A stretch of DNA of 64,000 nucleotides from Pseudopyrenochaeta lycopersici. Lineage: Eukaryota; Ascomycota; Dothideomycetes; Pleosporales; Pseudopyrenochaetaceae. Positions within the stretch are counted from its first letter, which is position 1; each line of letters opens with the position of its first letter. Position numbers and translations under genes: made by a program. Under the pieces are notes generated by a model, which was not told the DNA's origin, ran no database searches, and saw nothing but the letters and a program-made list of their open reading frames with translations. Below are positions 54,734 through 64,000 of this stretch, piece by piece. The stretch spans positions 744,001 to 808,000 of the forward strand of contig NHZP01000010.1 of NCBI GenBank assembly GCA_003313425.1, given 5' to 3'.

Positions 54734-56626
54734 CGTTATCAACGATTCAATGTCTTGATTTTAATGTTAGAAATGGAAGGTAGAAAACAAAGATATTCTG
54801 TGGCCTCGAAAGGCGAATGACATTGTCTCTTAGAATTCGAAGAAATTACAGTCTTTGGCCAGGGAATGGATCCTTAGAGAGCAGTCGATCAGGCGACAGA
54901 CGAACTTGTGGGGATGAAAAGTTGAAGGTACGGGCGTAAGCCGGCACAAGAACATGACGGGTATGGAGTTGTACTGAGGTCCAACGAGGCTGAAACGTCA
55001 GTACCTTGCGAAGGTATTCGCGGATTGGAGACTGATCCTCTGCATTGCCTCAATCCTTCTACATCCATAGGTTCATTTCTTTACTAGTTGTCTCAACTGT
55101 CGGGACAGAATTTACTAGTTGTCTCAACTGTCGGGACAGAATTCGGAGTCCGTACAACAGCGAGCGCAATTGGCCACCGGTTCTTGCGGCAGCTCTCTTT
55201 GCCAATATAACACGTATATCGACAAGAATTAGGTTCCATGGAATACACAAAACCTCCATCAACGCACTGTGAGACGCACCGAAGCAAAGCAAATCGCAAG
55301 TACTTTGCAGTGGAGTCGCTTTCATGCTCCAATTGCGTTGCTTGCCACAGGGTTTTTTTTGTTGATCGCCTGTCTATCACGTAAAAATAACAGGTTCAGG
55401 GTTCAAGAGTCGTATTGCTACAATTAAAAAAAGGTGGCTATTCGTAACCAGGCGCAAAGAAGGCATTCTACATACTATGGGCGCGACATATTCTTAAGAA
55501 GGCCATACAATATCATTGCCAAACCTCGCCTATAAAAGCCCCCGGCCCCCCAAGAAAAGGCGTCCATCACAACAACCCGCAGTGCCGTAATGATATCTAA
55601 AGCGACAAGTTAATCAGAGCTTTTAGAGCTATCAAAGTAAAACGTTTTTGGCTAGAGAAGCGTGCTGCTGGCATGTATCTTAGCGTGTTAGAAGCGAAAA
55701 GCAACCCAGTATATACAAAACAGATATTACTTTCTACCGATCGGCGCTACTACCAAGACAAAAGTGTTCCTGCGCTTCCGTGAGTTGGCGGTATTAGATT
55801 CCCAGCCAATCGTATGCTCGAGATTACGGGAAAAGCAGGATATGTACGCCCTAAGGCGGGCGACCGTCAATTCAATAAGTTTGGCCCCATCATTTTGCGT
55901 GTCGTAAAGTAAAACAGCTTTGTGTTGGTGGTTTTCTATATTGGGTGTTAGGCACCAGCAACAGGGTAGACCTGGATATCTTAGGTGAATCTTATCCAGA
56001 TAAAGTACTCAAATGTCTGACAATTGGGCTTGGAAGAACAGCAAACGGGACAAGTATATGGTCGTATGTGTTGGTATTGCAAACTGGTTACGAATAAAGT
56101 GTAAATATAGATCTATCATCAACCTAACTGAAACGCCATGTGAACAAACAGAGGACTCTGAGTTGGATTTATCGTAAATCTGGCTATGAAATGGCTCACT
56201 GTTTGTAGTACACGTCTAGTGTCAGTGCCGTGAGCCTCCGATTTCAAGTGCCGGTGATGCTTCTAGCATCGCCAGCCTTCGTTCACGGTCAACGAAGCAA
56301 GACTCCATGGCTGGATCTATCAACGCAGACTATCCATCAGCTTTAGGTAGTCCAGCAATTCAGGTTCTCTGAATTCGATGCCGATCAAACATCGCATACA
56401 ACCTATCTATCTGTTGTCAGGCGCGGAGCGAGGGCAAAGCGGAGTTGGTTGGTGAAGAGATCAAATAGAGTTTTCATGAATTGTTCACGGAGCACGAAGG
56501 AATTACGCCTGTAGCACTTGAGTAAAATACTGACCAGATTTTCGTCATTGGGAGAAAAGGCTTTAAAGATGGATCCAAAATTGTTGGCCTTAAATAACTG
56601 AGGAAAAACTAACAGCCGAAACCTTT
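54734..56626. other. Gene-poor region, no supported gene
   Basis: About 1.9 kb with the protease promoter on the left. A perfect 31 bp tandem duplication lies at 55080-55141. From ~55390 to 56620 the DNA is AT-rich with frequent stops in all frames and no gene-like composition; a decayed mobile element is possible but no remnant was recognised. Confidence 0.4.
55080..55141 (+). repeat. Two perfect tandem copies of a 31 bp unit
   Basis: Positions 55080-55110 and 55111-55141 are identical, beginning TTTACTAGTTGTCTC and ending CGGGACAGAA. Exact identity points to a recent duplication. Confidence 0.9.
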
Positions 56627-57832
56627 TCAATTGTCAGCGAAGAATTCCCTCATATGGTTGTCCAACCACTTCACGTCATCTGTGGACTGCCCAGGACCGC
56701 CAGCCCTACATTGGTTAGTCATATGTGGTTGCCGTTGCCTAGAGATTTCACATACCAATGGCCCCAGATAGAGGGGAAGACCTTTAGTGTCCCAACGCCT
56801 GGCTTCATGTTTTGAACCTCTATCTCAGAGTCCTCCGGAGGAAAATAGAGATCCGTCTTTGCTGGGAGCACTAAAGCTTTCGCCTTGATTCCTTCCATCG
56901 CCTTCTTAAAATCTCCATTGTACGGCTCCTGTTGCGAGCAATCACCTGCCTGCCATGTGTGCGCCATGACAAGCATGTTTTCTGGGTCTTTGGACAACGC
57001 CCATTTCTCCCAGAAGTTGACAAGAAAGTCGTCTAGATCCTTGAACCCAAGAGTCGGTGCCTTTTCATACAACTTCTCGCGGTAGAAGGCCTGAGAGAAG
57101 CCCCAGCCTGCGTAGACGCGTCCAAGCGCCTTCAGACCTATTTTGCTGGTTTCGGAAGTGAAGGTTGACCGGCCACCAGACTGAGAAGTGTGTAGGTCCG
57201 GCTTCGAGACTCCCGCTGAGCTTGTACCTATCGCGGCATAGAGAGCGCTCTTGACACCTTCAAGGAACACCTGGTTGTGAAGACTCGTCTTTGCACTACC
57301 GCAGAATGGTACAACAATGTCCATGAAGTCACTGTACTGAGTAGCCCATTGAAACGTCTGTCCTGCACCCATCGACCAGCCGAGTACTGCACGAGCATGC
57401 TTAACACCAAGATGCTTGGTCACAAGCTCGTGTTGCGCTCTCACATTGTCGTAGAACAAGACTTCAGGGAATGGGCGTAAATCCGGCGTATTCGATGGTG
57501 AAGACGACTGGCTGTTTCCAAAAAGCGCTGGGATGATGATATAAAACTTGGAAGGATTGAGCGTTTTGTCAGGACCGATAAGCCAGAGATTGTCGGAAAT
57601 CACTAGAAATTGATTTGTTTAGAGAACAACAATCCTCTGGAAAGCCACACTTACAGCCAGAATACCATGTAGGGTAGATGATGGCGGGCAACGACGGATC
57701 GCCAAGTGTTTTGTACGCAATGAATGCATCTGGGATCTCTCCGCCGGACTTGAGCTTGAAATTTCCAAGTTTGTATGTCTGGTATTCGTCCATATTCAGG
57801 TTCTCGATCTTGGGAAGATCGGACGAAGACAT
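56627..57832 (-). CDS. Alpha/beta hydrolase, Met2-like (homoserine O-acetyltransferase fold)
   Basis: Exons 57832-57655, 57602-56756 and 56705-56627 give 367 aa. The first join gives PTWYSGLISDNLWLIGP, a segment shared by MetX/Met2-fold hydrolases. The nucleophile elbow is LGWSMGAGQT. The catalytic acid is likely Asp in VLPAKTDLYFPP, and the His is in IWGHWAGGPGQ, the last exon completing the Trp. The fold transfers or hydrolyses acyl groups; homoserine acetyltransferases use the same Ser-Asp-His set. In fungi the nearest class is a large group of uncharacterised hydrolases in metabolite and stress loci. The protein lacks the extended lid of true Met2 and so may be a hydrolase. It ends DNHMREFFADN. 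Confidence 0.88.
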
Positions 57833-58578
57833 GCTGTCGGTAGCTGTTACTGCTCGTTTGCATGATCAGCCATTTTATATCAGTACGCAGATTTGCTTGA
57901 CTGTCTCCATACTTGAAGTTGAATTTCAAAGCATTCAATGTCTTGTACTACTGTCCGAGCGATGTCCGAACTTTCAATGCCAAGCCGCAAGAGGATTTCC
58001 CACTTTACAAATCAGCAAGTACTTTGTAAGCTCATTTCATTCAATTGTGGAGCCTACACAAATAAATCTGCGCGTCTTCGGACCTTTATCTTGTTGATTG
58101 CTGTGGTGCTGACTTGGTTCATGGCGGGGTAGCTCTCGAATACCTAGTGGGGTATATGACGATGGTATCCGACATCCGGATCTAAGCGTACTTCTTCCCT
58201 TCGTTGACTAAAGACAGCGAATAGAAAGTCTCACTTCTGCAAGTGCCGAGGAATTATACGTAAGGCAGTACCTTTCCTTCTCACTAATCTGGTCTTGCCA
58301 TAAACGGAAGTATCGACTGTTTAGGATTCTCGGGGAGCGTTCCGCGGCCGATCTGAGCTCAGAGTAGCCTCGGAGTCTTTATCCGCCTACTTGCGGGAAC
58401 GGATCTAATATCTTACTTCTAATGCGCTTTTCCTAGCTACCATCTATGCAACACATATACATTAGCTTAAGAGGAACGCGTCCCACTTATACATTGCCAG
58501 GCCAGCTTTACAACAACCTACATTTTGCAATCTGACGAAATCACGCACTCCAAAACATTGATTTCACAAACTTCAGCT
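57833..58578. promoter_or_regulatory. Divergent intergenic region, hydrolase / flavin reductase
   Basis: About 750 bp between two divergent start codons, AT-rich. It should hold both promoters. No specific factor site recognised. Confidence 0.4.
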
Positions 58579-59509
58579 ATGGCCACCGGGAAACTAGACG
58601 AGGAAAAAGCAATTAAGAGGAATCCTCACGGTGATTTCAAGGCAGTGGAATCCTCCCGACCACCTTTCGACACATCAACAAGCTTTCACTATACACAAAC
58701 GCCTCAGCCGGGTTGGAGGCCTGGAGATGGCCCTAACACCACTTCCACAAAGAACCATCGTGAAATCGACCCCTACGCAGAAGGCCGTCCAGTAGTGCAT
58801 AACTACAAAATGCTAATTTCAGCTATCGTGCCCCGCCCTGTTGGATTCACTAGCACTGTTAGCAAAGATGGAAGTTCTACCAATCTGGCTCCATTCAGCT
58901 ATTTTAATATGGTGAACCATGACCCTCCGATGTTCGTTTTAGGCTTTGCAGGTGGCATGGACAGGGCGAAAGATACGCTCAAAAATCTGCTGGAGACCAA
59001 AGAGGCGGTGATAAACATTATCACTGAGGAGTACGTGGAGGCAGCGAACTTCACGAGTATTAATGCACCAGAGGGTGTGAGCGAGTGGGCTTTCAGTGGG
59101 TTGACGGCGGAGAGGAGCACTTTTGTGAAGCCAGACAGGGTCAAGGAGGCGGTGTTCAGCATCGAGGTGAAATTGGTATCTAGTCATGAATGGACAAGTA
59201 AAAACGCTGCGACACCTGGAAAGAAGACGGGCGTTTCAGTATTTCTCGAAGGGGTAAACTTCTGGGTCAGGGAGGATGCAATTGATGAGCAGGGTGTACT
59301 CATCAATCCTGCTGTAAGTCCAAATTTCCTGAATGTATGCACACTCGCTGATGGAGACGCAGGTCCTCAAGCCGATATCGCGATTGGGCGGTATCACTTA
59401 CGGGCGCACAACTCAAGCTTTCGAGCTACTGCGTCCGGATTACGATGAGGTCACAAAGGATCCTGAAATCGCAAAGTTGGCAAAACCAAAGGGGGATTCG
59501 CAGCTGTAG
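58579..59509 (+). CDS. Flavin reductase-like, FMN-binding split-barrel protein
   Basis: Exons 58579-59313 and 59363-59509 give 293 aa. The intron is 49 nt (GTAAGT...ACGCAG). After about 75 residues, the split barrel starts YKMLISAIVPRPVGFTSTVSKDG, followed by NLAPFSYFNMVNHDPPMFVLGF, the FMN-phosphate and ring contacts of the PF01613 family. ETKEAVINIITEEYVEAANFTS is the next block. The second exon gives LKPISRLGGITYGRTTQAFELLRP, the usual end of the fold, which is lost if the intron is read through. Fungal proteins of this pattern are annotated as nitrilotriacetate monooxygenase component B-like flavin reductases. They supply reduced flavin or act on small aromatics; the partner here is unknown. 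No ATG lies upstream in frame before 58579. Confidence 0.9.
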
Positions 59510-60557
59510 TGGCATAGCTCTATTTTCTGTATCTAGACATGGCGTCTGTCATGGTATTTAGATAGTTTCAAGTGAATCTATACCCCGGAAGTTGAAAGAA
59601 AAGACACTGAAAGCGACTCGATCCCCAGAATCGGCTATGGGGTTTTACGTGACTGGCGTGTATTTTGAAAATCAGTGGTACCTGTAGAGGATCAATACAA
59701 TCTTGACCAAGAGCATCTAAGACTATGGCAAATGCAGAGAGGAAATCATGATTGTCCTCTGGACTAGCTCTTGCAGCAGGCATTCAGGGCGTCTTCGATG
59801 CTTGGAGATTTCGTGCCGTCTAAAGACTTCACGTTGCGTAGTCTGGCTGAAAATCTCCAGCTTGGTCGGCACAGCGACTAGCTATCATTGTCGCATTTGA
59901 AATCGTCACTGGGTTGTGCTTGAAAGGGTACAGACACAATTCGCCGGTATGCATGTTTATAAGTGCGGACCCGAGCAGGGTGCGGTGAAGTAGACTTCGT
60001 CTGAGTGGATCTGCGTTCACCCGACTTTACCACACCCAATAGGCTCACTTCCGATGCGCGTTACGCCATTTACGACTGGATTTGCATCGCTTGCGCTCCT
60101 GCCAACCTTGTGATTAATTGCGTGCTGCAAATAGCCCTGGCTGTTGTGATAAGGGTCGAGCATTGCAAGCAGCGACTACCCTACCTACAGGATGGACAAG
60201 TCCATCAGCGCGGTCGGTGCGCATTCCAGCTTTTGGACTTTCAATCTTCTTCCAAACAATAAATCCGGAGCTGCAGCAGGCGCCGCAAAGATGCCCATCC
60301 TTCGCTAGCTTTCGGCTTCTATACTGCTTTTTCGCTAGCTGCCCGATATCGCCATGCGGCGTCAAACGCCATTGACAGAAGACGCCAGGCTCCTTGCCCC
60401 ACGTTGGCAACAACCCCAGTCCAGGCCAGACGTCAACAACAACCTCAACTTCAGTCACGATAAGGAAGACCGTCAGTTTGAGTATGAAATCGACATCTCA
60501 TCTTTAGCAGTAGTTTCCATTCCCTCCCCCTTCTCCTTTGGTGGTCCGACATTTACG
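59510..60557. other. Intergenic, no supported gene
   Basis: About 1 kb between two plus-strand genes. The last 200 bp are open in frame with the MATE gene and could be coding from the ATG at 60354, but are pyrimidine-rich like a leader. No other element recognised. Confidence 0.5.
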
Positions 60558-62142
60558 ATGGACGCACCCGAAGGCCCTAGACGGTTTTCAACTACCAACG
60601 AGGAGCGTATCGGCCTGCTGAGAGCTCACGACAATGCGGCCAAACGAAACCAATATGGCACAATTCTTCCAGACCCTGCGGAGATCGAAGGTCTCCTAGG
60701 TCAGGAGGGCACAGCTGAAGAGCTGGTGACGACGGCAGGTAAAGAGGCCAAGCTATTGTTGAAGTACAGCATTCCACTTATGGGCACGTATCTTCTTCAA
60801 TACAATTTCTCTCTGGTCACTATCTTCGTCGTCGGTCATATCGGAACAGATGAGCTTGGGGCGGTCTCGCTCGCGACTATGACGGCTAACATCACGGGAT
60901 TGGCCGTCTACGAGGGCCTAGCAACCTCTTTGGATACTCTGTGCGCTCAGGCGTATGGATCCGGGAAAAGGACACTGGTTGGATTACATCTCCAGCGCAT
61001 GATTTTATTCATGATGCTAGTCACAATTCCGATTGCCGCTGTCTGGTTGTGCTCAGGTTGGATTTTGGCTGCACTGGTGCCCGAAACAGAACTTGCGCAC
61101 TTGGCAGGACGCTACCTTTCATTGCTTCTTGCCGGAGCACCGGGGTACGCCATTTTTGAAGCAGGGAAACGGTTTACGCAAGCCCAAGGGCTTTTCAACG
61201 CCTCTCTCTTTGTCCTCCTTATTGCAACGCCCATAAACATCTTACTAAATTACGTTTTCGTCTTCGTTTTCAATTGGGACCTTACTGGCGCTGCACTTGC
61301 CACAGTGGTCTCGAACAATCTACTTCCCCTGCTCCTTTGGATCTACGTCTATTTCATCAACCCCGCCTCATTGGAATGCTGGGGTGGCTTCACGAAGTCT
61401 GCGTTTACTCACTGGGGCCCAATGGCGAAATTGGCCATTCCTGGTATCGTAATGGTAGAGACGGAATGGCTTGCATTTGTAGGTTCCTCATTTCTACAAA
61501 CAATAATGAAAGTAGGTGGCTTGATGCTGACTTCAGTTTCTCATATAGGACATTCTTACGTTCAGTACGAGCTATCTTAGTACTGCTCACCTTGCAGCGC
61601 AATCCATTGTCATGACTCTTGCAGTGGCCATCTACCACGTACCTTTTTCTGTGGGAGTGGCAGTCTCAACAAGACTTGGTAATTTGATTGGGGCTGGCTC
61701 TCTTACCGCAGCGCGTACAGCAACTCGAACGTACATTGTCACGTTCCTCGTCATCGGCCTTGTCGATTTCACATTTTTGACTGCACTAAGAAACATTCTG
61801 CCCAAGGCCTTCACATCTGATCCCGAAGTCGTTAAGATTGTTGCCACCGTGATTCCACTTCTCGCTGCATTCCAATTCGCCGACTCGACAACCGCCCTAG
61901 TTAACGCCATTCTGCGAGGCCTAGGGAAACAGAACATAGGCGGATGGTGCAATCTGTTCGTTTACTATGTCATCGCGGTGCCCTTAGCACTGTTCTTGTG
62001 CTTCCCTAAAGATTTGAAGCTTGTGGGCCTGTGGGCAGGTTGTGCTGTAGGCAGTAGCTGTATCACCATCTCAGAGGGGTTGTACACGAAATTTTATGAT
62101 TGGAACAAGGCGGTTGAGGATGCGAGAGGAAGGGAAGAATGA
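60558..62142 (+). CDS. MATE-family multidrug and toxic compound extruder
   Basis: Exons 60558-61478 and 61549-62142 give 504 aa. The 70 nt intron (GTAGGT...TATAG) rejoins as LAFDILTFSTSYLSTAHLAAQSI, a conserved MATE segment. After ~75 cytosolic residues comes KEAKLLLKYSIPLMGTYLLQYNFSLVTIFVVGHIG, then AYEGLATSLDTLCAQAYGSGK-like EGLATSLDTLCAQAYGSGK, the family's N-lobe signature. The C-lobe repeats it as VGVAVSTRLGNLIGAGSL. Twelve spans are expected. MATE proteins export cationic or organic compounds by proton or sodium antiport; in fungi they sit in the plasma or vacuolar membrane. An upstream in-frame ATG at 60354 would add 68 residues; 60558 has the better A(-3)/G(+4) context. Confidence 0.93.
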
Positions 62143-62828
62143 TATCGGACAACAATTGGCACAACAAGCTATCGTACATGATAGAAACCAGTTCGTGTTT
62201 GGTTTTATTTCCGTTGGGCGGTAAGGGTTTGCTTAAAGGGTACAAGCATGGCAAATTGAGTGTTGCATTTGGGACTTGGGTTTTCCGCAACTAGTATTCA
62301 AGTATATTGATGAGAAGATAATGTAAACGGCATCTCTGCTCCGCCCACTAGCGTTCCTCCACAGCATTAGATTCATACCCGCTCTGTCGGGGCTTCGGAT
62401 GTGCCTGCCACAACATGGAAAGGCTAGCCTGAATCAAGCCTGGACAATGTAACCTTCTCCAACCTCACCTCAACCCTCATGTTGCACACCTTTGCTTCTG
62501 CTGCAACTTCGATGCACGTCCCCCTTCGTCCACATCATTCCACTTCTGCAAATTGACAGGCTAGGCTCTCGAATCATCAACTCTCGCCCGGTTGGTGGAT
62601 AGTTCATGAACATATGTCATATCTCATACATTAGATGCATACATGCAGAAAAAACTAAAGTACATAAAGAGCGAACTACTGATTGGGTGCATAAGTAAAA
62701 CAGTATCGCGAACAACTATAGGCCTACCAACTCCAGCGACATACCGAAATGTTTTGTTTTGTACAACAAGCGGCGCTTGTGTGGGTGAGGCGGCGATATT
62801 GAAGCCCGAGTGAGCGCAATCATCATAT
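62143..62828. other. Intergenic between convergent genes
   Basis: About 690 bp, AT-rich near 62590-62700, with the 3' ends of the MATE and zinc-finger genes. Nothing else seen. Confidence 0.5.
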
Positions 62829-64000
62829 CTAAGGGCTCAGGCAACAAATCTTGCGGACCGCCTCTTCGGCATCATAAACGAAATCGCATTCCATCCTGCC
62901 AGTTTTCGCTACCTTCTCTTGGAACTCCGGGTTGTCGTCCTCCTCCTCTTCGGGGTTGTAGTCACTGCCCACTTCCTTTTTCCAGTCTTTAAGCAACTTC
63001 TCAATGTGCTTCGGGTCGGATATTACCGAGGTGACTTGTCTGAGTGAGAACTTTGCGTTCCGACCGTCCTTCTTGCCTGGCCGATGAACGTGAGTGAATC
63101 CATGCGCCCAACAGTTGTCGTTACGGTTGAAGCTTTTCTCGCACATCAGACAGGGGAAGTCCTTGTTCGAGCAATGTGTTTTTCTGTGGCGCTGTCGATG
63201 CTCTGGCCGGCGGAACGGCTTTCCACAAATATCGGGATGGTCGTCTGGGATGTTGTCGTCGTCGTCCTCGTAAGGATACTTGCAGTACAACTTCTTGCGG
63301 GGTTGTTGATCCGTCCATTTCCACTTCATATCCTTGTCTTGGAACACATCGTCTATACGCGACTCATATCGTCCGTCTGCCCACCTCATTACGAATTGGG
63401 ACTTGGGCTTCTTCGTCTTCATCTTTCTCTTAGGCATACTGTTTAGTCGGGACTCCTTCTTCACTGACTTTCCTCCTGTAGGAGATATGTATATCGATCG
63501 CTTGAGGTTTCTCTCATCCTCCGATGATTCTGATTTGCGCTTTACCCAAGCTGGGCTTGACTCTCGCTTGAACACGACTTCTTCTGGGGAAGGCGAGAGC
63601 GGTACATCTGCATTATCGTACGAGTCCGTGTCCATATCAACCTCCCCATCGACTTGGATATAGTCTCCACCAAGCATAGCCTCACCTGGTGCTATGGTCG
63701 AGTTGGCGATATTCTGCATTGGAAGGATTTGGGAGTTCCAAAGTGGCGGTAGAGATGCCGTAAGATTCATGTTGAGGCTATTTTCATCTAGGTGACTTCC
63801 AAAGCTCGTGTAGTCCGTGGTTGAAGAGGAGTCGCACCACGGATGGGTTGCAGCGGCTGCCGTCACCTCCAGTCCGATGTAGGGCGCTGCCTGTGGTTGT
63901 AAGTAACTCTCATGGAAATGGAGGCCTTCGTTGGTCCTTATTGGTAAGCTTTGCTCCATATGATTCGCAGTGCCCGGAAATTGCCATTGTTCCTGCAAGG
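62829..64000 (-). CDS. C2H2 zinc-finger protein, C-terminal part (5' end outside window)
   Basis: The frame is open from the right edge to the stop at 62829, about 390 residues. No ATG is seen at the edge, and CCTTGCAG at the very end could be an intron acceptor, so the start lies outside. An acidic, Pro/Ser/Gln-rich first half (~1-200) has basic patches (SMPKRKMKTKKPK). Then VMRWADGRYESRIDDVF leads to two adjacent fingers: YCKYPYEDD...CGKPFRRPEHRQRHRKTH, irregular because of an acidic insertion, and FPCLMCEKSFNRNDNCWAHGFTH. An acidic tail follows. Inference: a nuclear DNA-binding regulator of the type used in fungal development; the exact orthologue is not identified. Confidence 0.82.
   Translation of the reverse strand, partial: LQEQWQFPGTANHMEQSLPIRTNEGLHFHESYLQPQAAPYIGLEVTAAAATHPWCDSSSTTDYTSFGSHLDENSLNMNLTASLPPLWNSQILPMQNIANSTIAPGEAMLGGDYIQVDGEVDMDTDSYDNADVPLSPSPEEVVFKRESSPAWVKRKSESSEDERNLKRSIYISPTGGKSVKKESRLNSMPKRKMKTKKPKSQFVMRWADGRYESRIDDVFQDKDMKWKWTDQQPRKKLYCKYPYEDDDDNIPDDHPDICGKPFRRPEHRQRHRKTHCSNKDFPCLMCEKSFNRNDNCWAHGFTHVHRPGKKDGRNAKFSLRQVTSVISDPKHIEKLLKDWKKEVGSDYNPEEEEDDNPEFQEKVAKTGRMECDFVYDAEEAVRKICCLSP

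Noticed and set aside
1..64000. CRISPR arrays, bacterial operons, prophage or integrated virus
   Set aside because: No spaced direct repeats, no bacterial-style gene packing and no viral protein were seen; the window is ordinary fungal nuclear DNA.

Overview
This 64 kb window is nuclear DNA of a filamentous ascomycete. The genes are dense and on both strands. Most carry 0-5 introns of about 46-110 nt with GT..AG ends and CTGAC/CTAAC-like branch sites. Products are typical of Pezizomycotina: a pyrG-type orotidine decarboxylase with an acidic insertion, an FTR1/FET3 iron-uptake pair, several P450s, and small secreted serine/alanine-rich proteins. The protein repertoire suggests Dothideomycetes, perhaps Pleosporales, but this is inference from family resemblance. 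There are no bacterial operons, ribosome binding sites, CRISPR arrays or rRNA genes, and I could support no tRNA.

Layout, left to right. 1-8 kb: the 3' part of a fungal transcription factor (<1-583), a cation diffusion facilitator (+), an unknown Cys/His-rich protein (+) and a cytochrome P450 (-). 8.7-16.6 kb: an Rcm1/NSUN5-type rRNA m5C methyltransferase (+), an SRA-YDG domain protein (+), a second P450 (-) and a D-2-hydroxyacid dehydrogenase (-). 17-27 kb: an APC-family amino-acid permease (+), a PHD-finger protein (-), a small secreted protein (-) and orotidine 5'-phosphate decarboxylase (-). 27.3-29.8 kb is gene-poor. 29.8-33.2 kb: a lysine-rich nuclear-type protein (+), a DODA/LigB-type dioxygenase (+) and a second small secreted protein related to the first (-). 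33.8-38.0 kb: the divergent FTR1 (-) and FET3 (+) genes. 38.5-42.7 kb: phosphatidylinositol synthase (-) and the Drs1-type DEAD-box helicase (-). 43.3-51.1 kb: an RBR-type E3 candidate (+), poly(A) polymerase (-) and a fungal multispan membrane protein (-). 52-58 kb: an unknown protein (+), a secreted aspzincin-like protease (-), a gene-poor stretch, and a Met2-like alpha/beta hydrolase (-). 58.6-64 kb: a flavin-reductase-fold protein (+), a MATE transporter (+) and the 3' part of a C2H2 zinc-finger protein (-).

The clearest functional unit is reductive iron uptake. The ferroxidase and permease genes are divergently transcribed, and their roughly 1 kb intergenic region holds four exact ATCWGATAA motifs, the site described for SreA-type iron-responsive GATA repressors. 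A second possible unit is the dehydrogenase/permease divergent pair next to a P450. The rest is mostly housekeeping: rRNA modification, ribosome assembly, pyrimidine and phospholipid synthesis, and mRNA polyadenylation. The least explained items are the SRA-domain protein, the paired secreted proteins with a shared PAWY motif, and the RBR protein lacking its last zinc ligands. Exon boundaries were placed by hand from splice signals, frame continuity and family resemblance; none was tested by a database search or transcript data.
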